Positions 1 to 13,013 of a stretch of DNA of 64,000 nt are shown piece after piece. Source of the DNA: Osmia lignaria lignaria. Lineage: Eukaryota; Arthropoda; Insecta; Hymenoptera; Megachilidae. The stretch's first letter is position 1. Every line of letters begins with the position of its first letter. Under the pieces are notes generated by a model. It did no database searches and had not been told where the DNA came from. It worked only from the letters and a program-made list of their open reading frames with translations. A program made the position numbers and the translations under genes. The DNA is taken from positions 10,276,001 through 10,340,000 of the forward strand of contig NW_027478165.1 in assembly GCF_051020975.1 (NCBI RefSeq), given 5' to 3'.

Positions 1-3000
1 CGAAATATGTCCGTCAGGCCCCTTCCCTTGAGATAAATATGCAAATATCTCGGAAACGAAGCGAGCTATGGCAAAATGTTCAGAGACCTTTTTTGTAGAG
101 AATTAAGTTTCCTACCTTTTATGTTCTATGATATTTTTTGATCAGATGCGTAGTTCTCGAGATATATCAAGATATTTAAAAGTTCCGAAGCCGCACCAAC
201 ATAATAGAGATACAGAAACACCGTGGCCCCTTTCTTTGAGATAACTCTGCACTATTGCGAGCTGCAAATGCCACTTCCAGCTTAGCTGTGTAGAGGAAGA
301 ACAACAAGAAGAAGAAATATCTCGAAATATGTCCGTCAGGCCCCTTCCCTTGAGATAAATATGCAAATATCTCGGAAACGAAGCGAGCTATGGCAAAATG
401 TTAAGAGATCTTTTTTGTAGAGCATTAAGTTTCCTACTTTTTATGTTCTATGATATTTTTTGATCAGATGCGTAGTTCTCGAGACATATCAAGATATTTA
501 AAAGTTCCGAAGCCGCACCAACATAATAGAGATACAGAAACACCGTGGCCCCTTTCTTTCAGATAACTCTGCACTAGTGCGAGCCGCAAATGCCACTTCC
601 AGCTTAGCTGTGCAGAAGAAGAACAACAAGAAGAAGAAATATCTCGAAATATGTCCGTTAGGCCCCTTCCCTTGAGATAAATCTGCAAATATCTCGGAAA
701 CGAAGCGAGCTATGGCAAAATGTTAACAGACCTTTTTTGTAGAGAATTAAGTTTCCTACTTTTTATGTTCTATGATATTTTTTGATCAGAAGCGTAGTTT
801 TCGAGATATATCGAGATATTTAAAAGTTCCGAACCCGCACCAACATAATAGAGATACAGAAACACCGTGGCCCCTTTCTTTGAGATAACTCTGCACTAGT
901 GCGAGCCGCAAATGCCACTTCCAGCTTAGCTGTGCAGAAGAAGAACAACAAGAAGAAGAAATATCTCGAAATATGTCCGTCAGGCCCCTTCCCTTGACAT
1001 AAATCTGCAAATATCTCGGAAACGAAGCGAGCTATGGCAAAATGTTAAGAGACCTTATTTGTAGAGAATTAAGATTCCTACTTTTTACGTTCTATGATAT
1101 TTTTTGATCAGATGCGTAGTTCTCGAGATATATCAAGATATTTAAAAGTTCCGAAGCCGCACCAACATAATAGAGATACAGAAACACCGTGGCCCCTTTC
1201 TTTGAGATAACTCTGCACTATTGCGAGCTGTAAATGCCACTTCCAGCTTAGCGGTGCAGAAGAAGAACAACAAGAAGAAGAAATATCTCGAAATATGTCC
1301 GTCAGGCCCCTTCCCTTGAGATATATCTGCAAATATCTCGGAAACGAAGCGAGCTATGGCAAAATGTTAAGAGACCTTTTTTGTAGAGAATTATGTTTCC
1401 TACAATTTATGTTCTATGATATTTTTTGATCAGAAGCGTAGTTTTCGAGATATATCGAGATATTTAAAAGTTCCGAAGCCGCACCAACATAATAAAGATA
1501 CAGAAACACCGTGGCCCCTTTCTTTGAGATAACTCTGCACTATTGCGAGCTGCAAATGCCACTTCCAGCTTAGCTGTGCAGAAGAAGAACAACAAGAAGA
1601 AGAAATATCTCGAAATATGTCCGTCAGGCCCCTTCCCTTGAGATATATCTGCAAATATCTCGGAAACGAAGCGAGCTATGGCAAAATGTTAAGAGACCTT
1701 TTTTGTAGAGAATTAAGTTTCCTACTTTTTATGTTCTATGATATTTTTTGATCAGAAGCGTAGTTTTCGAGATATATCGAGATATTTAAAAGTTCCGAAG
1801 CCGCACCAACATAATAGAGATACAGAAACACCGTGGCCCCTTTCTTTGAGATAACTCTGCACTAGTGCGAGCCGCAAATGCCACGTCCAGCTTAGCTGTG
1901 CAGAAGAAGAACAACAAGAAGAAGAAATATCTCGAAATATGTCCGTCAGGCCCCTTCCCTTGAGATAAATATGCAAATATCTCGGAAACGAAGCGAGCTA
2001 TGGCAAAATGTTAAGAGACCTTTTTTGTAGAGAATTAAGTTTCCTACTTTTTATATTCTATGATATTTTTTGATCAGAAGCGTAGTTTTCGAGATATATC
2101 GAGATATTTAAAAGTTCCGAAGCCGCACCAACATAATAGAGATACAGAAACACCGTGGCCCCTTTCTTTGAGATAACTCTGCACTAGTGCCAGCCGCAAA
2201 TGCCACTTCCAGCTTAGCTGTGCAGAAGAAGAACAACAAGAAGAAGAAATATCTCGAAATATGTCCGTCAGGCCCCTTCCCTTGAGATAAATATGCAAAT
2301 ATCTCGGAAACGAAGCGAGCTATGGCAAAATGTTCAGAGACCTTTTTTGTAGAGAATTAAGTTTCCTACCTTTTATGTTCTATGATATTTTTTGATCAGA
2401 TGCGTAGTTCTCGAGATATATCAAGATATTTAAAAGTTCCGAAGCCGCACCAACATAATAGAGATACAGAAACACCGTGGCCCCTTTCTTTGAGGTAACT
2501 CTGCACTATTGCGAGCTGCAAATGCCACTTCCAGCTTAGCTGTGTAGAGGAAGAACAACAAGAAGAAGAAATATCTCGAAATATGTCCGTCAGGCCCCTT
2601 CCCTTGAGATAAATATGCAAATATCTCGGAAACGAAGCGAGCTATGGCAAAATGTTAAGAGATCTTTTTTGTAGAGCATTAAGTTTCCTACTTTTTATGT
2701 TCTATGATATTTTTTGATCAGATGCGTAGTTCTCGAGACATATCAAGATATTTAAAAGTTCCGAAGCCGCACCAACATAATAGAGATACAGAAACACCGT
2801 GGCCCCTTTCTTTGAGATAACTCTGCACTAGTGCGAGCCGCAAATGCCACTTCCAGCTTAGCTGTGCAGAAGAAGAACAACAAGAAGAAGAAATATCTCG
2901 AAATATGTCCGTTAGGCCCCTTCCCTTGAGATAAATCTGCAAATATCTCGGAAACGAAGCGAGCTATGGCAAAATGTTAACAGACCTTTTTTGTAGAGAA

Positions 3001-3100
3001 TTAAGTTTCCTACTTTTTATGTTCTATGATATTTTTTGATCAGAAGCGTAGTTTTCGAGATATATCGAGATATTTAAAAGTTCCGAAGCCGCACCAACAT
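1..3100 (+). repeat. Seven-monomer duplication, offset 2254 bp
   Basis: The first ~830 bases recur at 2255 onward, exactly 7 x 322 bp away. Shared rare variants include GTTCAGAGACC, CTACCTTTTATG, CTGTGTAGAGG, GTAGAGCATTAAG, GAGACATATC, GTCCGTTAGG and GTTAACAGAC. Only a few differences are visible, such as GAGATAAC against GAGGTAAC near 236 and 2490, and TTTCAG against TTTGAG near 559 and 2813. Similarity decays in the monomers at 784 and 3038, where other haplotypes take over. The left border lies outside the window. Confidence 0.85.
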
Positions 3101-4540
3101 AATAGAGATACAGAAACACCGTGGCCCCTTTCTTTGAGATAACTCTGCACTACTGCGAGCCGCAAATGCCACTTCCAGCTTAGCTGTGCAGAAGAAGAAC
3201 AACAAGAAGGAGAAATATCTCGAAATATGTCCGTCAGGCCCCTTCCCTTGAGATATATCTGCAAATATCTCGGAAACGAAGCGAGCTATGGCAAAATGTT
3301 AAGAGACCTTTTTTGTAGAGAATTATGTTTGCTACAATTTATGTTCTATGACATTTTTTGATCAGAAGCGTAGTTTTCGAGATATATCGAGATATTTAAA
3401 AGTTCCGAACCCGCACCAACATAATAGAGATACAGAAACACCGTGGCCCCTTTCTTTGAGATAACTCTGCACTAGTGCGAGCCGCAAATGCCACTTCCAG
3501 CTTAGCTGTGCAGAAGAAGAACAACAAGAAGAAGAAATATCTCGAAATATGTCCGTCAGGCCCCTTCCCTTGAGATAAATCTGCAAATATCTCGGAAACG
3601 AAGCGAGCTATGGCAAAATGTTAAGAGACCTTATTTGTAGAGAATTAAGTTTCCTACTTTTTACGTTCTATGATATTTTTTGATCAGATGCGTAGTTCTC
3701 GAGATATATCAAGATATTTAAAAGTTCCGAAACCGCACCAACATAATAGAGATACAGAAACACCGTGGCCCCTTTCTTTGAGATATCTCTGCACTATTGC
3801 GAGCTGCAAATGCCACTTCCAGCTTAGCTGTGCAGAAGAAGAACAACAAGAAGAAGAAATATCTCGAAATATGTCCGTCAGGCCCCTTCCCTTGACATAA
3901 ATCTGCAAATATCTCGGAAACGAAGCGAGCTATGGCAAAATGTTAAGAGACCTTATTTGTAGAGAATTAAGATTCCTACTTTTTACGTTCTATGATATTT
4001 TTTGATCAGATGCGTAGTTCTCGAGATATATCAAGATATTTAAAAGTTCCGAAGCCGCACCAACATAATAGAGATACAGAAACACCGTGGCCCCTTTCTT
4101 TGAGATAACTCTGCACTATTGCGAGCTGTAAATGCCACTTCCAGCTTAGCGGTGCAGAAGAAGAACAACAAGAAGAAGAAATATCTCGAAATATGTCCGT
4201 CAGGCCCCTTCCCTTGAGATATATCTGCAAATATCTCGGAAACGAAGCGAGCTATGGCAAAATGTTAAGAGACCTTTTTTGTAGAGAATTATGTTTCCTA
4301 CAATTTATGTTCTATGATATTTTTTGATCAGAAGCGTAGTTTTCGAGATATATCGAGATATTTAAAAGTTCCGAAGCCGCACCAACATAATAAAGATGCA
4401 GAAACACCGTGGCCCCTTTCTTTGAGATAACTCTGCACTATTGCGAGCTGCAAATGCCACTTCCAGCTTAGCTGTGCAGAAGAAGAACAACAAGAAGAAG
4501 AAATATCTCGAAATATGTCCGTCAGGCCCCTTCCCTTGAC
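975..4540 (+). repeat. Nine-monomer offset relationship (2898 bp)
   Basis: The stretch ~975-1630 matches ~3873-4530, 9 x 322 bp apart. Linked rare variants are CCCTTGACATAAATC, CCTTATTTG, TTAAGATTCC, TTTTTACGTTC, CTTAGCGGTGCAG and AATAAAGAT. The second copy differs at AAAGATG (near 4395) and at its right end. This relationship overlaps the 2254-bp one, so the first 4.6 kb records at least two duplication events with different register. Confidence 0.8.
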
Positions 4541-7500
4541 ATAAATCTGCAAATATCTCGGAAACGAAGCGAGCTATGGCAAAATGTTAAGAGACCTTTT
4601 TTGTAGAGAATTATGTTTCCTACAATTTATGGTCTATGATATTTTTTGATCAGAAGCGTAGTTTTCGAGATATATCGAGATATTTAAAAGTTCCGAAGCC
4701 GCACCAACATAATAAAGATACAGAAACACCGTGGCCCCTTTCTTTGAGATAACTGTGCACTAGTGCGAGCCGCAAATGCCACTTCCAGCTTAGCTGTGCA
4801 GAAGAAGAACAACAAGAAGAAGAAATATCTCGAAATATGTCCGTCAGGCCCCTTCCCATGACATAAATCTGCAAATATCTCGGAAACGAAGCGAGCTATG
4901 GCAAAATGCTAAGAGACCTTATTTGTAGAGAATTAAGTTTCCTACTTTTTACGTTCTATGATATTTTTTGATCAGATGCGTAGTTCTCGAGATATATCAA
5001 GATATTTAAAAGTTCCGAAACCGCACCAACATAATAGAGATACAGAAACACCGTGGCCCCTTTCTTTGAGATATCTCTGCACTATTGCGAGCTGCAAATG
5101 CCACTTCCAGCTTAGCTGTGCAGAAGAAGAACAACAAGAAGAAGAAATATCTCGAAATATGTCCGTCAGGCCCCTTCCCTTGACATAAATCTGCAAATAT
5201 CTCGGAAACGAAGCGAGCTATGGCAAAATGTTAAGAGACCTTATTTGTAGAGAATTAAGTTTCCTACTTTTTACGTTCTATGATATTTTTTGATCAGATG
5301 CGTAGTTCTCGAGATATATCAAGATATTTAAAAGTTCCGAAGCCGCACCAACATAATAGAGATACAGAAACACCGTGGCCCCTTTCTTTGAGATAACTCT
5401 GCACTATTGCGAGCTGTAAATGCCACTTCCAGCTTAGCGGTGCAGAAGAAGAACAACAAGAAGAAGAAATATCTCGAAATATGTCCGTCAGGCCCCTTCC
5501 CTTGAGATATATCTGCAAATATCTCGGAAACGAAGCGAGCTATGGCAAAATGTTAAGAGACCTTTTTTGTAGAGAATTATGTTTCCTACAATTTATGTTC
5601 TATGATATTTTTTGATCAGAAGCGTAGTTTTCGAGATATATCGAGATATTTAAAAGTTCCGAAGCCGCACCAACATAATAGAGATACAGAAACACCGTGG
5701 CCCCTTTCTTTGAGATAACTCTGCACTAGTGCGAGCCGCAAATGCCACTTCCAGCTTAGCTGTGCAGAAGAAGAACAACAAGAAGAAGAAATATCTCGAA
5801 ATATGTCCGTCAGGCCCCTTCCCTTGAGATAAATATGCAAATATCTCGGAAACGAAGCGAGCTATGGCAAAATGTTAAGAGACCTTTTTTGTAGAGAATT
5901 AAGTTTCCTACTTTTTATGTTCTATGATATTTTTTGATCAGATGCGTAGTTCTCGAGATATATCAAGATATTTAAAAGTTCCGAAGCCGCACCAACATAA
6001 TAGAGATACAGAAACACCGTGGCCCCTTTCTTTGAGATAACTCTGCACTATTGCGAGCTGCAAATGCCACTTCCAGCTTAGCTGTGCAGAGGAAGAACAA
6101 CAAGAAGAAGAAATATCTCGAAATATGTCCGTCAGGCCAGTTCCTTTGAGCTGAATCTGCAAATATCTCGGAAACGAAGCGAGCTATGGCAAAATGTTAA
6201 GAGACGTTTTTTGTAGAGAATTAGGTTTCCTACAATTTATGTTCTATGATATTTTTTGATCAGCAGCGTAGTTTTCGAGATATATCGAGATATTTAAAAG
6301 TTCCGAAGCCGCACCAACATAATAAAGATACAGAAACACCGTGGCCCCTTTCTTTGAGATAACTGTGCACTAGTGCGAGCCGCAAATGCCACTTCCAGCT
6401 TAGCTGTGCAGAAGAAGAACAACAAGAAGAAGAAATATCTCGAAATATGTCCGTCAGGCCCCTTCCCTTGACATAAATCTGCAAATATCTCGGAAACGAA
6501 GCGAGCTATGGCAAAATGTTAAGAGACCTTATTTGTAGAGAATTAAGTTTCCTACTTTTTACGTTCTATGATATTTTTTAATCAGATGCGTAGTTCTCGA
6601 GATATATCAAGATATTTAAAAGTTCCGAAGCCGCACCAACATAATAGAGATACAGAAACACCGTGGCCCCTTTCTTTGAGGTAACTCTGCACTATTGCGA
6701 GCTGTAAATGCCACTTCCAGCTTAGCGGTGCAGAAGAAGAACAACAAGAAGAAGAAATATCTCGAAATATGTCCGTCAGGCCCCTTCCCTTGAGATATAT
6801 CTGCAAATATCTCGGAAACGAAGCGAGCTATGGCAAAATGTTAAGAGACCTTTTTTGTAGAGAATTATGTTTCCTACAATTTATGTTCTATGATATTTTT
6901 TGATCAGAAGCGTAGTTTTCGAGATATATCGAGATATTTAAAAGTTCCGAAGCCGCACCAACATAATGGAGATACAGAAACACCGTGGCCCCTTTCTTTG
7001 AGATAACTCTGCACTAGTGCGAGCCGCAAATGCCACTTCCAGCTTAGCTGTGCAGAAGAAGAACAACAAGAAGAAGAAATATCTCGAAATATGTCCGTCA
7101 GGCCCCTTCCCTTGAGATAAATATGCAAATATCTCGGAAACGAAGCGAGCTATGGCAAAATGTTAAGAGACCTTTTTTGTAGAGAATTAAGTTTCCTACT
7201 TTTTATGTTCTATGATATTTTTTGATCAGATGCGTAGTTCTCGAGATATATCAAGATATTTAAAAGTTCCGAAGCCGCACCAACATAATAGAGATACAGA
7301 AACACCGTGGCCCCTTTCTTTGAGATAACTCTGCACTAGTGCGAGCCGCAAATGCCACTTCCAGCTTAGCTGTGCAGAAGAAGAACAACAAGAAGAAGAA
7401 ATATCTCGAAATATGTCCGTCAGGCCCCTTCCCTTGAGATAAATCTGCAAATATCTCGGACACGAAGCGAGCTATGGCAAAATGTTAAGAGACCTTTTTT

Positions 7501-8833
7501 GTAGAGAATTATGTTTCCTACTTTTTATGTTCTATGATATTTTTTGATCAGACCCGTAGTTCTCGAGATATATCAAGATATTTAAAAGTTCCGAAGCCGC
7601 ACCAACATAATAGAGATACAGAAACACCGTGGCCCCTTTCTTTGAGATAACTCTGCACTAGTGCGAGCCGCAAATGCCACTTCCAGCTTAGCTGTGCAGA
7701 AGAAGAACAACAAGAAGAAGAAATATCTCGAAATATGTCCGTCAGGCCCCTTCCCATGACATAAATCTGCAAATATCTCGGAAACGAAGCGAGCTATGGC
7801 AAAATGTTAAGAGACCTTATTTGTAGAGAATTAAGTTTCCTACTTTTTAGGTTCTATGATATTTTTTGATCAGATGCGTAGTTCTCGAGATATATCAAGA
7901 TATTTAAAAGTTCCGAAACCGCACCAACATAATAGAGATACAGAAACACCGTGGCCCCTTTCTTTGAGATATCTCTGCACTATTGCGAGCTGCAAATGCC
8001 ACTTCCAGCTTAGCTGTGCAGAAGAAGAACAACAAGAAGAAGAAATATCTCGAAATATGTCCGTCAGGCCCCTTCCCTTGACATAAATCTGCAAATATCT
8101 CGGAAACGAAGCGAGCTATGGCAAAATGTTAAGAGACCTTATTTGTAGAGAATTAAGTTTCCTACTTTTTACGTTCTATGATATTTTTTGATCAGATGCG
8201 TAGTTCTCGAGATATATCAAGATATTTAAAAGTTCCGAAGCCGCACCAACATAATAGAGATACAGAAACACCGTGGCCCCTTTCTTTGAGATAACTCTGC
8301 ACTATTGCGAGCTGTAAATGCCACTTCCAGCTTAGCGGTGCAGAAGAAGAACAACAAGAAGAAGAAATATCTCGAAATATGTCCGTCAGGCCCCTTCCCT
8401 TGAGATATATCTGCAAATATCTCGGAAACGAAGCGAGCTATGGCAAAATGTTAAGAGACCTTTTTTGTAGAGAATTATGTTTCCTACAATTTATGTTCTA
8501 TGATATTTTTTGATCAGAAGCGTAGTTTTCGAGATATATCGAGATATTTAAAAGTTCCGAAGCCGCACCAACATAATAGAGATACAGAAACACCGTGGCC
8601 CCTTTCTTTGAGATAACTCTGCACTAGTGCGAGCCGCAAATGCCACTTCCAGCTTAGCTGTGCAGAAGAAGAACAACAAGAAGAAGAAATATCTCGAAAT
8701 ATGTCCGTCAGGCCCCTTCCCTTGAGATAAATATGCAAATATCTCGGAAACGAAGCGAGCTATGGCAAAATGTTAAGAGACCTTTTTTGTAGAGAATTAA
8801 GTTTCCTACTTTTTATGTTCTATGATATTTTTT
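3682..8833 (+). repeat. Repeated cassette around the CTTAGCGGTGCAG monomer
   Basis: A cassette recurs in which a monomer with AACCGCACC and GAGATATCTCTGC (3682, 4970, 7868) is followed by one with CTTAGCGGTGCAG (4004, 5292, 8190; also 1106 and 6580 with different left neighbours). At 5292, 6580 and 8190 this is followed by a type B monomer (5614, 6902, 8512). Offsets are 1288 bp (4 monomers) and 2898 bp (9 monomers). The copies starting at 3682, 4970 and 7868 look nearly identical over about two monomers. Confidence 0.83.
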
Positions 8834-9350
8834 GATCAGATGCGTAGTTCTCGAGATATATCAAGATATTTAAAAGTTCCGAAGCCGCACCAACATAATA
8901 GAGATACAGAAACACCGTGGCCCCTTTCTTTGAGATAACTCTGCACTAGTGCGAGCCGCAAATGCCACTTCCAGCTTACCTGTGCAGAAGAAGAACAACA
9001 AGAAGAAGAAATATCTCGAAATATGTCCGTCAGGCCCCTTCCCTTGAGATAAATCTGCAAATATCTCGGAAACGAAGCGAGCTATGGCAAAATGTTAAGA
9101 GACCTTTTTTGTAGAGAATTATGTTTCCTACTTTTTATGTTCTATGATATTTTTTGATCAGACCCGTAGTTCTCGAGATATATCAAGATATTTAAAAGTT
9201 CCGAAGCCGCACCAACATAATAGAGATACAGAAACACCGTGGCCCCTTTCTTTCAGATAACTCTGCACTAGTGCGAGCCGCAAATGCCACTTCCAGCTTA
9301 GCTGTGCAGAAGAAGAACAACAAGAAGAAGAAATATCTCGAAATATGTCC
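6580..9350 (+). repeat. Five-monomer offset relationship (1610 bp)
   Basis: Monomers 6580, 6902, 7224 and 7546 correspond in order to 8190, 8512, 8834 and 9156, with the rare CAGACCCGTAG shared at 7551 and 9161. This nests inside the 4/9-monomer cassette pattern. The copies separate near the right end of 7546, which has CCCATGACATAAATC where 9156 has CCCTTGAGATAAATC. Confidence 0.75.
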
Positions 9351-9477
9351 GTCAGGCCCCTTCCCTTGAGATAAATCTGCAAATATCTCGGAAACGAAGC
9401 GAGCTATGGCAAAATGTTAAGAGATCTTTTTTGTAGAGAATTAAGTTTCCTACTTTTTATGTTCTATGATAATTTTT

Positions 9478-10443
9478 GATCAGATGCGTAGTTCTCGAGA
9501 TATATCAAGATATTTAAAAGTTCCGAAGCCGCACCAACATAATAGAGATACAGAAACACCGTGGCCCCTTTCTTTGAGATAACTCTGCACTATTGCGAGC
9601 TGTAAATGCCACTTCCAGCTTAGCTGTGCAGAAGAAGAACAACAAGAAGAAGAAATATCTCGAAATATGTCCGTCAGGCCCCTTCCCTTGAGATATATCT
9701 GCAAATATCTCGGAAACGAAGCGAGCTATGGCAAAATGTTAAGAGACCTTTTTTGTAGAGAATTATGTTTCCTACAATTTATGTTCTATGATATTTGTTG
9801 GTCAGAAGCATAGTTTTCGAGATATATCGAGATATTTAAAAGTTCCAAAGCCGCACCAACATAATAGAGATACAGAAACACCGTGGCCCCTTTCTTTGAG
9901 ATAACTCTGCACTAGTGCGAGCCGCAAATGCCACTTCCAGCCTAGCTGTGCAGAAGAAGAACAACAAGAAGAAGAAATATCTCGAAATATGTCCGTCAGG
10001 CCCCTTCCCTTGAGATAAATCTGCAAATATCTCGGAAACGAAGCGAGCTATGGCAAAATGTTTAGAGACCTTTTTTGTAGAGAATTAAGTTTCCTACTTT
10101 TTATGTTCTATGATATTTTTTGATCAGATGCGTAGTTCTCGAGATATATCAAGATATTTAATAGTTCCGAAGCCGCACCAACATAATAGAGATACAGAAA
10201 CACCGTGGCCCCTTTCTTTGAGATAACTCTGCACTATTGCGAGCTGCAAATGCCACTTCCAGCTTAGCTGTGCAGAAGAAGAACAACAAGAAGAAGAAAT
10301 ATCTCGAAATATGTCCGTCAGGCCCCTTCCCTTGAGATAAATCTGCAAATATCTCGGAAACGAAGAGAGCTATGGCAAAATGTTTAGAGACCTTTTTTGT
10401 AGAGAATTAAGTTTCCTACTTTTTATGTTCTACGATATTTTTT
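9478..10443 (+). repeat. Satellite monomers outside a clear local HOR
   Basis: Three monomers of mixed haplotype (9478, 9800, 10122). The one at 9800 is type B-like but has lost the TGATCA box (TTGTTGGTCAG) and carries AAGCATAG. The one at 10122 has TTTAATAGTTCC. No multi-monomer partner was evident by eye. Confidence 0.7.
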
Positions 10444-10762
10444 GATCAGATGCGTAGTTCTCGAGATATATCAAGATATTTAAAAGTTCCGAAGCCGCAC
10501 CAACATAATAGAGATACAGAAACACCGTGGCCCCTTTCTTTCAGATAACTATGCACTATTGCGAGCTGCAAATGCCACTTCCAGCTTAGCTGTGCAGAAG
10601 AACAACAAGAAGAAGAAATATCTCGAAATATGTCCGTCAGGCCCCTTCCCTTGAGATAAATCTGCAAATATCTCGGAAACGAAGAGAGCTATGGCAAAAT
10701 GTTAAGAGACATTTTTTGTAGAGAATTAAGTTTCCTACTTTTTATGTTCTATGATATTTTTT
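10444..10762 (+). repeat. 319-bp monomer, loss of one GAA triplet
   Basis: The tract reads (GAA)2(CAA)2(GAA)3 instead of (GAA)3(CAA)2(GAA)3, a 3-bp loss consistent with replication slippage. The same change is found in the monomer at 12051-12369. These are the only two monomers in the window with a length change larger than 1 bp. Confidence 0.92.
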
Positions 10763-10882
10763 GATCTGATGCGTAGTTCTCGAGATATATCAAGATATTT
10801 AAAAGTTCCGAAGCCGCACCAACATAATAGAGATACAGAAACACCGTGGCCCCTTTCTTTGAGATAACTCTGCACTATTGCG

Positions 10883-10905
10883 AGCTGGAAATGCCACTTC
10901 CAGCT
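10883..10905 (+). repeat. 8-bp perfect inverted repeat with 7-nt loop
   Basis: AGCTGGAA (10883-10890) and TTCCAGCT (10898-10905) are exact reverse complements around ATGCCAC. Most monomers have AGCTGCAA or AGCTGTAA, leaving one mismatch in the stem. A G at that position appears in D-type monomers, usually with TTCCAGTT on the right, which in RNA would keep a G-U pair. The same perfect form is at 12490-12512. Confidence 0.82.
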
Positions 10906-13013
10906 TAGCTGTGCAGAAGAAGAACAACAAGAAGAAGAAATATCTCGAAATATGTCCGTCAGGCCCCTTCCCTTGAGATATATCAGCAAATATCTCGGAA
11001 ACGAAGCGAGCTATGGCAAAATGTTAAGAGACCTTTTTTGTAGAGAATTATGTTTCCTACAATTTATGTTCTATGATATTTTTTGATCAGAAGCGTAGTT
11101 TTCGAGATACATCGAGATATTTAAAAGTTCCGAAGCCGCACCAACATAATAGAGATACAGAAACACCGTGGCCCCTTTCTTTGAGATAACTCTGCACTAG
11201 TGCGAGCCGCAAATGCCACTTCCAGCTTAGCTGTGCAGAAGAAGAACAACAAGAAGAAGAAATATCTCGAAATATGTCCGTCAGGCCCCTTCCCTTGAGA
11301 TATATCTGCAAATATCTCGGAAACGAAGCGAGCTATGGCAAAATGTTAAGAGACCTTTTTTGTAGAGAATTAAGTTTCCTACTTTTTATGTTCTATGATA
11401 TTTTTTGATCAGATGCGTAGTTCTCGAGATATATCAAGATATTTAAAAGTTCCGAAGCCGCACCAACATAATAGAGATACAGAAACACCGTGGCCCCTTT
11501 CTTTGAGATAACTCTGCACTATTGCGAGCTGCAAATGCCACTTCCAGCTTAGCTGTGCAGAGGAAGAACAAGAAGAAGAAGAAATATCTCGAAATATGTC
11601 CGTCAGGCCAGTTCCTTTGAGCTGAATCTGCAAATATCTCGGAAACGAAGCGAGCTATGGCAAAATGTTAAGAGACGTTTTTTATAGAGAATTATGTTTC
11701 CTACAATTTATGTTCTATGATATTTTTTGATCAGAAGCGTAGTTTTCGAGATATATCGAGATATTTAAAAGTTCCGAAGCCGCACCAACATAATAGGGAT
11801 ACAGAAACACCGTGGCCCCTTTCTTTGAGATAACTCTGCACTATTGCGAGCTGGAAATGCCACTTCCAGTTTAGCTGTGCAGAAGAAGAACAACAAGAAG
11901 AAGAAATATCTCGAAATATGTCCGTTAGGCCCCTTCCCGTGAGATAAATCTGCAAATATCTCGGAAACGAAGCGAGCTGTGGCAAAATGTTAAGAGACCT
12001 CTTTTGTAGAGAATTAAGTTTCCTACTTTTTATGTTCTATGATATTTTTTGATCAGATGCGTAGTTCTCGAGATATATCAAGATATTTAAAAGTTTCGAA
12101 GCCGCACCAACATAATAGAGATACAGAAACACCGTGGCCCCTTTCTTTCAGATAACTATGCACTATTGCGAGCTGCAAATGCCACTTCCAGCTTAGCTGT
12201 GCAGAAGAACAACAAGAAGAAGAAATATCTCGAAATATGTCCGTCAGGCCCCTTCCCTTGAGATAAATCTGCAAATATCTCGGAAACGAAGAGAGCTATG
12301 GCAAAATGTTAAGAGACTTTTTTTGTAGAGAATTAAGTTTCCTACTTTTTATGTTCTATGATATTTTTTGATCTGATGCGTAGTTCTCGAGATATATCAA
12401 GATATTTAAAAGTTCCGAAGCCGCACCAACATAATAGAGATACAGAAACACCGTGGCCCCTTTCTTTGAGATAACTCTGCACTATTGCGAGCTGGAAATG
12501 CCACTTCCAGCTTAGCTGTGCAGAAGAAGAACAACAAGAAGAAGAAATATCTCGAAATATGTCCGTCAGGCCCCTTCCCTTGAGATATATCAGCAAATAT
12601 CTCGGAAACGAAGCGAGCTATGGCAAAATGTTAAGAGACCTTTTTTGTAGAGAATTATGTTTCCTACAATTTATGTTCTATGATATTTTTTGCTCAGAAG
12701 CGTAGTTTTCGAGATACATCGAGATATTTAAAAGTTCCGAAGCCGCACCAACATAATCTAGATACAGAAACACCGTGGCCCCTTTCTTTGGGATAACTCT
12801 GCACTAGTGCGAGCCGCAAATGCCACTTCCAGCTTAGCTGTGCAGAAGAAGAACAACAAGAAGAAGAAATATCTCGAAATATGTCCGTCAGGCCCCTTCC
12901 CTTGAGATATATCTGCAAATATCTCGGAAACGAAGCGAGCTATGGCAAAATGTTAAGAGACCTTTTTTGTAGAGAATTCTGTTTCCTACAATTTATGTTC
13001 TATGATATTTTTT

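Larger units (their letters stand above)
10444..12948 (+). repeat. Five-monomer HOR, offset 1607 bp, with 319-bp monomers
   Basis: Monomers 10444, 10763 and 11085 match 12051, 12370 and 12692 at an offset of 1607 bp, which is 5 x 322 minus 3. The missing 3 bp is one GAA triplet lost from the trinucleotide tract (near 10600 and 12207), so both copies of the 319-bp monomer descend from one event. Shared markers are ACTATGCACT, GAAGAGAGC, GATCTGATGC, ATATATCAGC and GAGATACATCGAG. The intervening C-D pair (11407, 11729) has no matching position in the second copy. Confidence 0.86.

Noticed and set aside
89..139. Two T6 runs per monomer as RNA polymerase III terminators
   Set aside because: No A-box/B-box promoter or tRNA- or 5S-like sequence was seen upstream on either strand. 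Short T runs are expected in AT-rich satellite DNA.
3670..3900. A 76-codon plus-strand frame with ATG (also at 4958, 7856, 41660, 53570, 54536, 62584)
   Set aside because: It is open only where point changes such as GAGATATCTC or GAGACAACTC remove the usual in-frame TAA. It is the antisense of the same repeat, and most monomers do not have it.
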